Source: Chrysemys picta bellii (lineage: Eukaryota > Chordata > Testudines > Emydidae). From it: a DNA stretch of 64,000 nt. Numbering within the stretch: position 1 is the stretch's first letter; each line of letters starts with the position of its first letter. This document shows, piece by piece, positions 22,408 to 33,329 of this stretch. The notes below the pieces were generated by a model. It made no database searches and was not told where the DNA came from. It saw only the letters and a list, made by a program, of their open reading frames with translations. Position numbers and translations under genes: made by a program. The stretch is from contig NW_027053006.1 in the NCBI RefSeq assembly GCF_011386835.1, positions 1 to 64,000 on the forward strand. Direction: 5' to 3'.

Positions 22408-24454
22408 TCAAATTTTGGGAAATGAGAGCCTTCTGCTACTAGAGCTCTCTGCAGGGGTGGAGTGAGAGTTAGCAGGGACTCTGCCGCCTCTCCTTCTTTG
22501 CACTTTGGGTGAGGTGGGTATGGGACTTGGTGGCGGGGGGGGGCGGTTAGAGATGGACTGCAGCGGGGCTCTGTCCTCCTGCCTCCGTTCCTGCAGAACA
22601 TCCACAAGGCGCCGGAGCGTGTCCGTTTGCTCCCTCAGTAGTCCAAGCAGCGTTTGAGTCGCCTGCTGGTCTTCCTGCCGCCACCTCTCCTCCCGATCCA
22701 TGTTGGCTTGGTGCATTCGGGTCAAGTTCTCCCGCCACTGGGTCTGCTGTGCTGCCTGGGCTTGGGAAGAGGCCATAAGCTCAGAGAACATGTCCTCCCG
22801 TGTCCTCTTCTTCCTACGCCTAATCCGCGCTAGCCTCTGGGAGTGTGATTCCAGGCTAGGTTGTGAGACAGTCGCAGACGGGGCTGTGGAAATGGGAAAA
22901 AGGGAGTGAATTCCTCTGAAAGATAAATGTAGTTGTGAACAAAGAACATAGTCTTTCTCTGTGAACAAGACCATGCACAGCACCTTTCACATGCGCACTC
23001 AGCACAAGGTCGAATTCTCGGCCTTCGCATTCTGTGCCTGGGGTCTTGAACAGCACATTTGAGAAGCGAGGCAGCACAACGGAATTTCTGTTGCAGGCAG
23101 ACATGGTAAGCCGTACACTTGTGGCAGTTTAAAACTTTTATATTACCACTGGCCTCATTTCACATTTAAATCAATGTCAGTCCCTGCTGCCAGCAATCCG
23201 GCAAGCGGGAACTCTGCCCCTGTCCCACCCCCTCGCGGCTGTCCCCGGGAATGATCCCTTTCGGCTGCCCCTCTCCCGCCTCCACCGCGTGGCTGCAAAC
23301 CAGCGGTGACAGTTCTGTAAAGGAACGGGAAAGCAGTCCCAACACTAACATTCCCCTACCTAATTAAAAGCAGGTCACCATGGCCGACATCACCCTGATG
23401 AGGATCTCCGAGAGCGACAAAGAGAGAATGCTCCGGGAAAGCCTCCAAAGACCAGGGCCGTATGCCGCCCTGCTGTGCAGAGCAATGATCCCCGAGTACC
23501 TGATAATCTCGTGGCGCGGCAACGTGTCGTACTTCGGAGGACCCAATAAGGCCGCTCTCCCCAAGAACCTCATGCAACGGCTTTCAAGTTACCTCCAGGA
23601 GAGCTTCATCGAGATGTCCCAGGAGGATTACTGCTCTATCCCCGCACATATAGACCGCATTTTACTGTAGCTGCAGTAGCAGGGAATACACAGTAGAGCG
23701 GCTTGTGCAGGACAATCACTGAAAACCGGACATTGCTAGATTTCTTTTCAAAACTTGCACTGCCCCTTACTAAACCGTTAAGCGCCTAGGGCACACTAAT
23801 CATGAACAACCCATTCTTTTAATTGTTAATATTCCTGTTTTGTTAAAAATAAATGTTTAGATGTTTACAACACTTACTGGCTGATCCTTCACCAGATTCT
23901 GTGTCCGGGGTAATGGCTGGGGACGCTTCGTAGGGGATCTCTGTAAGGGTGATGAAGAGATCCTGGCTGTCGGGGAAATCAGCGTTGTGAGAGCTGCCAA
24001 CTGCCTCGCCCTCCTCATCTCCTTCCTCATCTTCCCCGTCCCCTAACATGTCTGAGGAACCGGCCGTGGACAGTATCCCATCCTCAGAGTCCACGGTCAC
24101 TGGTGGGGTAGTGGTGGCGGCAGCACCGAGGATGGAATGCAGTGCCTCGTAGAAACGGGATGTCTGGGGATGGGATCCGGAGCGTCCGTTTGCCTCTTTG
24201 GTCTTCTGGTAGCCTTGTCTCAGCTCCTTGATTTTCACGCGGCACTGCGTTGCATCCCGGCTGTATCCTCTCTCTGCCATGTCTTTAGAGATCTTCTCGT
24301 AGATCTTTGCATTCCTTCTTTTGGATCGCAGCTCGGAAAGCACGGACTCATCGCCCCACACAGCGATGAGATCCAAGACTTCACGATCAGTCCATGCTGG
24401 GGCTCTCTTTCTATTCACAGACTGCATGGCCATCACTGCTGGAGAGCTCTGCAT
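22408..24454 (-). CDS. Myb/SANT-like DNA-binding protein of the Harbinger element, two exons
   Basis: Exon 1 spans 24454-23878 and exon 2 spans 22883-22408. The donor is CCA|GTAAGTG and the acceptor TTTCCACAG|CCCC. Phases match and give about 350 residues. Exon 1 carries a trihelix/Myb-SANT domain (about 14-105) with RAPAWTDREVLDLIAVWGDE, CRVKIKELRQGYQKTKEANG and TSRFYEALHSILG, then an acidic linker. Exon 2 carries a basic segment (IRRRKKRTRED), a coiled-coil-like region rich in Q, E and R, and a proline-rich tail. Family knowledge: the Myb-like partner binds subterminal DNA and brings the transposase to the nucleus. The start at MQSSPAV is preferred; the frame is open 29 codons further upstream. 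A minus-strand AATAAA lies near 22330. The 1-kb intron contains the BEN-like ORF. Confidence 0.88.
23380..23670 (+). CDS. Small BEN-domain-like ORF inside the Harbinger Myb intron
   Basis: An intact 96-codon frame on the strand opposite to the Myb-like gene, wholly within its intron. The start has a strong context (GTCACCATGG), third positions are GC-rich, and an AATAAA follows at about 23848. The spacing of hydrophobic and small residues fits the BEN domain pattern: ALLCRAMIP (residues 29-37), then RGNVSYFGGPNKAALPKNLM (46-65), then a helix and IPAHIDRIL at the end. BEN domains bind DNA or chromatin proteins. A possible upstream exon ends at ATG|GTAAGC (23104-23105) and would join in frame with an acceptor at 23374. 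This is a pattern call made by eye, and BEN is not a standard Harbinger component. Confidence 0.6.
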   Translation: MADITLMRISESDKERMLRESLQRPGPYAALLCRAMIPEYLIISWRGNVSYFGGPNKAALPKNLMQRLSSYLQESFIEMSQEDYCSIPAHIDRILL

Positions 24455-24880
24455 CGTTGCCAGTGCTGCTGTGCTCGCCACGATGTCCAGACAGGAAATG
24501 AGATTCAAACTGGCCAGACAGGAAAAGGAATTCAAATTCAAATTTTCCCGGGGCTTTTCCTGTGTGGCTGGTCAGAGCATCCGAGCTCGCACTGCTGTCC
24601 AGAGCGTCAACAGAGTGGTGCACTGTGGGATAGCTCCCGGAGCTATTAGCGTCGATTTCCATCCACACCTAGCCTAATTCGACATGGCCATGTCGAATTT
24701 AGCGCTACTCCCCTCGTCGGGGAGGAGTACAGAAGTCGAATTAAAGAGACCTCTATGTCGAACTAAATAGCATCGCAGTGTGGACGGGTGCAGGGTTAAT
24801 TCGATTTAACGGCGCTAACTTCGACATAAACGCCTAGTGTAGACCAGGCCCCAGCCTTGGAATCTAGGAATTTATAACAC

Positions 24881-27114
24881 AGTGGAGACTCAGATCTTAT
24901 CCCATTGCCAACCCCACAACCAACCTCATTAGTGAAACCCTGAGCCAACCGGACCCCCATGGCATTGATTTTCCAATGTTAAAGAATCCTTCCTGTTATT
25001 TAGATGATTCATCCCCACCCTGTCGCTCCTCCTCCTGATGTCTGAAATTGGATCTTGCAGAAGCATCTCTTCCTGTAATTGATAAGAGAGGTTTGTTTCT
25101 GGCGAGATGGATTTTCTGTCTTTCTCTTCTTCTCTGTCTGCTCTCTTCTCCCTCCTCTTTTACTTTTCTTTCCTCCCAAGTTGCCCCTTTCCTGCCTCCT
25201 GTTGCATCCCTTAATTTCCTTTGGCCCACCCCCTTTCATCTCTTTCCATTTGTAGGTCTACTTCCCAGCCTGCGGTGCTCTGCTCGGTCCCTCTGCATGG
25301 TGCTGAAGCAACAGAGCTGCATACAGCAGCACCCACGGATGAGGAGGAAACACTGTCTCTGGGCTAAGTGCATCACTCCCTTCTCCTTTGCCAGTAGGGA
25401 GGTGTGCAGCTTAGTCATGCAGTGGGAGACAGCACTAGTAAACCAAGCAGAGGAGCTTATATATTGAGCGTGGCACATGGGGGCATTAGCCAGCCTGTTT
25501 TGAGGAGAGGGAAGCAAGTTCCACTCCATCATCCTTTGGGTACCTGTGTGAATAATGCCAGTTTTGGTGGCCAGCATTATGCATTGTGAGCTTGACCCTG
25601 CCCCTGGAAAGGTTTGCTGTCAATGTCACATCAATTTTGCTGTTAATGTCAGTGGGAGCAGAAGCACGCTCAGAAGGGAGCAGGGAGGTGCCAGGCCAAG
25701 CTGAAAGAACATCAAAGCATCAGAAGGGAGGTAGAGGCTGGTGGAGTTGGATGCGGGAGCTGAGGGAAAAGAGAAGAGCTGAAAATCTGGTGCAAACCGG
25801 CTTAGTACTAGAAAGTATCGTAGTGGCAGGGGGAGCGCAGAGGGAGATGAACCAGGTTGAGGGGAGAGCTGAGGAAAGGGAATGGAGAGGGATCAGGGTG
25901 GGAACAAAAAAATGGACAGCAGCCTGGAGGAGCTGAGAAAGCAGCCAGAGCAGCGTGAAGAGATGATAGACAGTCCAATGAGCACCAAAGGATCAGAAAG
26001 GAGGTGGAGGCTGAAGAGAGGATCAAAGTGGCCGGGAAAGCTGTAAGAGGCTGAGGGAGATGAGAAAGAATTGGAGCAAGGGGCTGGAGCAGCAAAGACA
26101 TTGCCATGGCCTGCGGGGTCACAAAGAGAGGCTATCGCTGGGACCCAGGAGGGGCAGATAGAGGCTGGATCTGAAAGCCACACACAGATGCTACTTTGCA
26201 TTTCTCCAGGTGGCTTCAAAGCACAGAGTGATCGCGTATGCTGTGCACGCCATGAGCCAAATGGGCTCAAAGAACTGGTTAGGGATAGCAGAGAATTCTG
26301 CAGCCCGTCTAGGAGAGGGCTGCGCTGCCTCCTTGGCTTTGGGGCATGGGATTGTCAGACATATGCCAGTACGTTTAGGAGATGAAGAGATTGTGAGCTG
26401 TGCAAGCACCTAATTTAATGGGAGCAGTGAAGACAAAACCCAAGGCAACTGCATGGAAAAATAGTCCCACTTCCTCTTTCATATGATCTTTTCTGTGTAT
26501 GTGCTTGACTGGGACTCACAAAGGATAATTCATTAAAACTTCCTGAGAAAGTGTAGCCCACATACAATGCCTTCCAATCTCACTGCTTTTGCTGTGCTGT
26601 TCATTTAGAAGGAGAGACTTTTATCAAGTCTTTAATTTGTCTCAGAGCTTTATTCCATCAGTTCTCTATTTTCAATTCCATTTTTATAACAAGGTTTTCT
26701 TTTATTTGCATTGGTGAAGACTTGAATTCATAAACCGCCAGAGTGATTGTAATGTAGAAAAAGGTTTGATCATGGTATATAAATATATTTAGCCTTAGAT
26801 TCATTTGGAGTCACCTTTTGTGGGCTCAGAATACATGTAAAAATTTCTCTGAGGATATAAGGATAGATTTAAAACTAGATTTATGACTTTCCCAGCCATT
26901 GTTACAGGACAGACAGAAATATGAGGGACTTTTCCCCACTGTTTAAGACTATCCATTTGAAATAATAAACCATTCTTTCCGACGTTAGTGTAATTTTGTA
27001 CATAGGCTTAAAGGACACTGAGAACTTGTCAACGGCATCTTTAAGTTTGATATTCTGGCAGCCAAGGACAGTTGCAAATTGTTATCAATTATTTATTGTT
27101 GGAATTATAAGAGC
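24881..27114. other. Gene-free; pyrimidine-rich then purine-rich
   Basis: 25100-25250 is rich in CTTCT and CCTCC, and 25660-26120 is rich in GGAG and GAAAG with repeated motifs such as ATCAGAAGGGAGGTAGAGGC and ATCAGAAAGGAGGTGGAGGC. ORFs in this stretch are explained by strand bias. No gene is supported. Confidence 0.5.
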
Positions 27115-27310
27115 GCTCCTGGGTCCTGCCTGAGATCGGGGCCCCATTAGCTACAAGCTGTCCATACACAACTAAAATACAATCCCTGCCTCAGAGATCT
27201 TACAGTCTAATGCACATGGCTGATGAGGGAAATAGTATAATGCATTATCCCCATTGGACAGGTGGGACTCTACACCCACACGCAGAGTAAGGCCAAGATT
27301 TTCACAAATA
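27115..27310 (+). mobile_element. MIR-like SINE fragment
   Basis: GGGTCCTGCCTGAGATCGGG, CTTACAGTCTAATGCACATG and TATCCCCATTGGACAGGTGG fit a diverged MIR-type SINE. Confidence 0.45.
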
Positions 27311-28038
27311 AAACGCTCCAGTTAGGCTCCTACATTTATATTCAGACACCTAACTAATGGGCCTGGTTTCCAAAAGTGCTGAACATTCACCAGCTTCCGC
27401 TGATGTCAGCAGTCTAACGTCAGGCTCTTCTTTGTGAAAATCTTGGCCAAAGGGTCTCATACTAAGGTTGCCCAGGAAGTCTGTGTCAAAGGCAATAACT
27501 GGATTCAGCCTTTCTGAGGCCCAGTCAACTGCCTTATGGACAAGATTATCCTTCCTCTGCTATTTTTCTTTTATAGAAGATAAGAGCCCAAGTACGGTTG
27601 CAGTGCTCAAGTAGGATACAATGATCCAGCTTATTAATATAGAACACTGCATTATTTTTGTGTCTTCATTGTACTTTTAATATGCTACAATCTCTACCTG
27701 TCTGATCCACTGGCATTTTCGTTATTTGATTTTACTGGTCGCTTACTTGAGCAGGTATTGCTGATGCTATCTTTTCTCTTGGAAAAGTCCGGAGAAGTTA
27801 TGTCTGCTGCTATGAGCACCGTAGGAAACATTACTACAATTTATCAATTGTGCTGTCTCACAAATTTTGTCAGAGGAATCACTCAATAGCCTTTCACCGG
27901 GAACGTTCAGATGAAAGCCTCTCTTGGTTAATGATAACCTGTCTCCTTTTAAGTTCTGTTGTCACCAAAATATATGGCAATGGCCTGTTTGTGTGGTGCT
28001 GTAAATGACTGAGGATGTTAGAGGAGCACAGCGTTAGT
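27311..28038. other. Gene-free stretch
   Basis: No gene. 27310-27450 has short inverted arms (GATTTTCACAAATA and GTGAAAATCTTGGCC) like other small dispersed repeats. 27580-27970 is AT-rich single-copy-looking DNA. Confidence 0.45.
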
Positions 28039-28050
28039 ACAGAGATGGAA

Positions 28051-28248
28051 TGTGGTGTTTCTGTAGCTGTGTGGGTCTCAGTATATTAGAGAGACAAGGG
28101 GGTGAGGTAATATCTTTTATTGGACCAACTTGTGTTGGTGAGAGAGACAAGCTTTTGAGCTTACACAGAGCTCTTCTTCAGTCTTGTGTCTCTCACCAAC
28201 GCAAGTTGGTCCAATAAAAGTTATTTACCTCACCCACCTTGTCTCTCC
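28051..28248. mobile_element. Head-to-head Penelope-like repeat with 12-bp TSD
   Basis: Perfect direct repeats ACAGAGATGGAA at 28039-28050 and 28249-28260 bracket a palindromic body. TAGAGAGACAAGGGGGTGAG and TCTTTTATTGGACCAACTT are followed by AAGTTGGTCCAATAAAAG and CTCACCCACCTTGTCTCTC in inverse order. The internal left half carries TCTTCAG (28175-28181) and a GAGCT/AGCTC stem on the minus strand. The expected GAAA is mutated to CAAA in this copy. Confidence 0.75.
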
Positions 28249-28260
28249 ACAGAGATGGAA

Positions 28261-30984
28261 GGCAGGCTCAGCGTGACCTGAATGAATGAGAATGCTGAGA
28301 CCTTTTGTAACCACTGGAGCCTACAAAATGTACCCTATTGTGAGATGTGAAGGTTCATAAGATGTTAACAATAACCATGAAAATTAGGCCAAGTTGTTTC
28401 TGATGTTGAACATTATAACAAGTGCTAGAGAACAAGACAGAGAAACTGGATTAGTCTAAACCAAAAAGGGCATGTTGATAAAATCCAAGGACTGTTGAAA
28501 TTCTGCTTGGTAAAAACAGAAGATGTGTTACCGAAAGCGAATAGACCAAAATTGGTGTGACGGATATTAGCCCTAATTGGCAGACAAAATAGTGAGGCGG
28601 ATGGACTATATCACCCACTTTCCCCCTTTTTTTGGCATCTTCAAACGAGATTTTAGAAAACACAAGGTAAGTTCAGTTCAGCTGTGTTTCTCATGCTGCA
28701 TCCCACCTCATCTTGCCTCATTTTCATCTTTCCCCAGTTCATCCTTCAATCTGCCATCACTGCAACTCATCTCGACTCATCTCAAGGACTTTCTTCCTGA
28801 AGAGAAGGCTGGCTGGTGTTGCTCTTGTTCAAGGAGCTTTGTTTTCACTTGTGAGTGCTGAAAATCATCACAATACCATGATATTCCATCCTCAGCCCAC
28901 CAGTGGGGAGATCTAATTAGCAGCACCACAAAGGCACCCAGATTCCTGTATTCCCCAGGGCCTAGATTGTTTTCCCTTCCCTTCTTATGTTATTTTCTGC
29001 CCCAGTGTTGCTTTTCTCCTCACTCTTATGGCTTTTCTTCAAATCCCTGAATTCAACTGTACCACATCCATCCAAAATGGCCTTGTCTGAGGAGAAAGGT
29101 TCCAACCAGATGACAGACTCGACCAAATTGTAACTAACCAGGGTCCAAACACTAGGTTTTGTGGTTGACTTGCCAGCCAAAGCATCCACTTGCAACTAAC
29201 AAGCGGTCCAGTCTTCCAAAAACATCAACAAAAGCCATATTTCACCTATCTTTTCTGTCCTGTCTCTCCTCCCTCTTGTGCCTCTTCGTTTATTCAGAAC
29301 AGGATAAGTGACATCAGGACTGAGAGAAAAATCAACCTTTTCCTTCTCCTCAAAGAAAGGATGTTCTGAATATAAGAGACTGATATTTTGACTCCAAAAG
29401 GAGAGACATTTTGATAAGGTCTGATTAAGTCCATCCTGCATAATCACTCAACCACAATTTCAGTATAGATGTTTGTTTTAATTTCTTGTTGTCTTTTGTG
29501 TTTAACCAATAAACTTTCCATTTGAATGGATGTTTTGAGGTGTTCGCCAAGTAACCGAGTAAAACCAAGCTCTGTTTAAAAGTAACCCCAAACCTATCTA
29601 TCACTGTTTAATGGAGGACAAGGAGAGAGTTTATAAACACCTTTAACTCTTTGGGCCTTTGAGATCAATATCAATACAACAAGCTCTCTCTCTGCCCGAC
29701 GCCCCAATTGCTTTGAGTCTTGCATATGGGAAAGGTGAGTTCTGCTGAAAAACGAAACCTAGTACCTGAGTGTGGGAAGGGATGCTGCTGGGAAAGATTG
29801 CTGCATAGAAGTGATACCAAATCGAAAATGCACAAGCAAGAGGAATGCTGCTTCTGGCGAGCCTTTTGGGGTGCGGATCAGCTGATCGCACCTTTGTCAT
29901 CCATCGAAATAATGTACGTTTTTCATAACCACTCCAAGTATTTGAACGCCTTCTTTTCATAGGCGATACATGCCTGTGAGTGAGTGCATATTTTCTATAT
30001 ACATTTCATGTATGATTGTATATTTCCATGTGCAGTACATGTATGTGAATGTGTTTTTTTCCCATAGACACGAGAAGTGTGTGAGTTTTGGTGTTTTCCA
30101 TATACAGTCCATGGAGGCATGTTTTCCACATGCAATACATGATCTTTTTGCTTATTAGAAAGTAAAGATTCATGAACAGGATATTACTACACTTTCTGGA
30201 CCAGATCTTCAGATCAACGCAGTCCCACTAAAGGCTATGGGGCAACAATGACTCAACCAGATGAGATACAGCCCTCTCTTTCCTCCTTTCATGTTATGGA
30301 AATCGTTCTGTTGCTAACGTGCTCAACTAACTGCCTGCCAGATATATTGGGTTAGGTTATTTCATGGCTGTTTTTAGAAAAATGCACTTCTAAGACTATT
30401 TTTGGTTATCTTGGTTCTCTTCTTTCTGGCAGGTTGTGCCTTTGATGTGTTTGTAATCCTGTATTATTCCTTCAAAGAAGCTCTTGGAATCTTTGCTCTT
30501 AGATGAGCTGTCAACTCCACGGCCATTTACCAGCTTCACACACTTGTTTTGCCTAGTTTTAATTTAAAGGGCAATCATTTTTTTTTTTTTTGGACTGCCT
30601 TCCTTTCCCAGTTCCAGGAGCTTTGTTCTGTGATTAGTGACCTGATTGGCAGATAATGGAATTGAACTGCACTCCCTTAAGTGCAAGGGCTCGCTCATTC
30701 CCTACTACATCTGCTGTGTTTCATAGCATTATAACGAGATTTCATTTCTCATCGGTCTAAAAAGCCATTAATTGAATTCATGATCAAATATTTATTCCTC
30801 CTACCCTTTCTATCCAACACTAGCAGATGGCAGCCAGGCACATAGCCCCAAAAACTTTGGATGGAATGTGTAATTTTTAAAAAAAGAGCAAAGATTGCTT
30901 TTGATTCATCGTAGACACAAAATAGAAGAGTTCTGAGCCTACCCTGTTTAAGTGCAAAAAATTAACAGGTGCCCTATTCCAGTG
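28261..30984. other. Gene-free stretch
   Basis: Several 60-105 codon ORFs on both strands lack domains. 30420-30800 is unique-looking AT-rich DNA, with a T11-12 run near 30580. Confidence 0.5.
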
Positions 30985-30989
30985 AGAGT

Positions 30990-31110
30990 AGGGTGACCAG
31001 ATGTCCCGATTTTATAGGAAAGATGGATCGTTTTTCCTATATTTTAAAGTCACTGGGGACCATTGTGATCATCTAATCTGATCTCTTACTTAACACGGGC
31101 CCTAGAATTT
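30990..31110. mobile_element. MITE left end joined to a CR1 3' fragment
   Basis: TAGGGTGACCAGATGTCCCG plus ATTTTATAGG is the terminus of a hAT-like MITE also seen at 37248. GGACCATTGTGATCATCTAA after it is a CR1 3' end on the minus strand. Confidence 0.5.
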
Positions 31111-33329
31111 CGTCCAGTGATTCCTGGGTCATCTCATGTTTCTCTTTCAGTTCTCCTTTGGCTCTGCTATGTGTTTTGCTGTGGGCCACTGAATGGCTTT
31201 GTGATCACATGGACAAAGTGCCCAGTGTGTTTCAGCATATATATGAAGTTTGGTCTATTCACTGAATTAAGAAATAATAGCACCAGTACTCTAGGCAGTC
31301 TACAGGGGGTCAGTTTCTTACTTCCTACCCTTGGAAGGGAATAGGATGGGGGACATTTTAGTTTGAACCCCAGGACAAGAGAAAGGATTGAAACAACCAC
31401 TGCATGTAGAATGGATGTTACAGCCCCGTTGCACTGCTTTGTGCATATTCAGGATGCATTACCTTACTCTGGGGACGGAAGCAGTCCCAGGAATGTGGGA
31501 ATTCAAAGATTGCCTTGGACCATTTTTTATTGGATGGGTGAAAAAGTGCTGAGAATAGGGGGAGGTATCTACAGGAGTCCCACCTCCTTCCACACAATAG
31601 GGGGGAGGGTTTGAGGGCTTCATGTTGTGACTTTATTAGCTTTCTCCTGTAGTTTTCTTCATATGACCTGCCATGTACTCCCCAAAGACCCACATGGTAG
31701 ATTGGGAGGAAACGGAGCCTGTAACACCCCATTGTCTAACCTTGGGGAACGCATCATTGGGGCTTTGGCATGGAGCTGAAGGGAGGACACTCCCCAGCAA
31801 GTCAATGTTATTCAATCGAGTCCCTTGCTGGGCAGGTGGAATGGCAAAACTCCCAGGAGGTAAGTCCATCAAGGGCTAAATGTGTCTCTCTCAGTGTCAG
31901 TTTGACTAACTTCTCCCCTCAGTTCGTTTGAGAGGCCAGGTCCTTCAATGACTAATTTATATCGCAATTTTCCTATGTCTCACTGAACAGACCAAACATT
32001 TCAGCTTCTTCTCGCGTGACTCAAATCTGATGCCTTGTCTACTGTTCATGTGATGAATGCAATGGAAACCCATTCCTGTCACAGGGCCTCATCTGGGATG
32101 GTGCTGATCAGTGACAACTCCCAATTAAGGCCCCGATCGGCAAAGTACTTAAGCACCTGCTTACTGATTTCATGGGCTTGATGCAATGGCCATTGATATC
32201 AATAGAATGATTCCCAATTTCTTTGGATCAGGTCCCATTTTCTTGGTTAAATCCGTGCTTATATTCTCTGCTGTATCAGGATCTTAAACTTTAAAAAAAA
32301 AAATCCCAGCTTTTTAACAAAACCCTACAACAGACAGATGTACAGCCTGCGCCATCAGGTTGAGAGATTTGCAGTGATCTGATTTTCTTATTACCATGGT
32401 GAAGAAATTGTAGCCTTAAAAAATGAAAGATATTCTTCACTGTCTTTACATTTAAAACACTCAAAATAAAATCCTGCAACCCATTAAATATATGTGTCAC
32501 TAAGTAGGGGCATCATTTTTATCATGCACATCTTGATTTAAAATGAACACATATTGCATTAAGAAAAATGTAAGTTTCAGCTTGGAAGATAACATAACTC
32601 ACAAGTGGTATAGCCAGAAGCTAGTTAATGGCTTACTTATAAGTGGGCAAATCTAATATCCTACCTAGCTTTAGGGAATGGGATTTTCTGTGTATGCTTT
32701 TCATACTTCAGTAATTGTTTGGTGTATAAGAGGGTGAATTTGCCAGTTGCCACCAGCTTATTTCTTGCCCTATTGCAGTTAATATAGATTAAACATTTTT
32801 AAAAGCGTTCTTGGAAATCTCTGTCATTTTTAAGCAGTTTCCTGAATAAAAATTTCCTCTTGGTGAAGTGAAGTTGTGGAGAAAATGACCTCAGGTCAAA
32901 ATATTTATTGAATTACAAACTGTTTATCCCTGAGTTTCCTTAAAAAAAATTCATATGAGACTTCAGTTTCTTTGGCCAGTCTTAGAAAGCTTTACAACTA
33001 AATGTGAAATTTCTTGCTAACCAAACTGCACCACATCAAATGGCTTTATTTTTAATTTGCCTACAGAGATTTATAGGAAAATGTCAATGAAATGTAAAGA
33101 TATTCTAACTGTTTACTGGCATGAATGCTGGCAACAAACGTATTTCCGAAACTGCTGTAAGGATTCATGGATAAATAATGGTACACGGAAGCAAGTGGAT
33201 GTTTGCACTGGACATGCTGGAATACTCATTCAATCAGGGAACAAAAAAAAACAAACCCATGTGACTTACAACCATTTCCACCTAATCAACACAGCTCTGA
33301 CACTGACTACTCACATAGAATCCTTATTG
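31111..33329. other. Gene-free stretch
   Basis: No gene or transposon end recognised. The DNA is AT-rich, especially at 32280-33060. Confidence 0.5.

Larger units (their letters stand above)
19997..24850. mobile_element. Autonomous Harbinger (PIF/Harbinger) transposon
   Basis: Termini GGCCTTGTCTACACTA (19997) and TAGTGTAGACCAGGCC (ending 24850) form a 16-bp inverted repeat with one mismatch. Target duplications CCA lie at 19994-19996 and 24851-24853. Subterminal AGCTATCCCACAGT occurs near both ends in inverted orientation. The element encodes a DDE transposase (+), a two-exon Myb/SANT-like protein (-) and a BEN-like ORF (+). The transposase and Myb genes converge. Harbinger elements need both the nuclease and the Myb-like partner, so this copy keeps the full gene set. 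All main frames are open, so it was active recently on an evolutionary scale. Confidence 0.93.

Noticed and set aside
25048..25467. 139-codon ORF in pyrimidine-rich DNA
   Set aside because: Composition-driven (runs of Leu, Ser and Pro), mirrored by a lysine/arginine-rich ORF on the other strand, with no domain.
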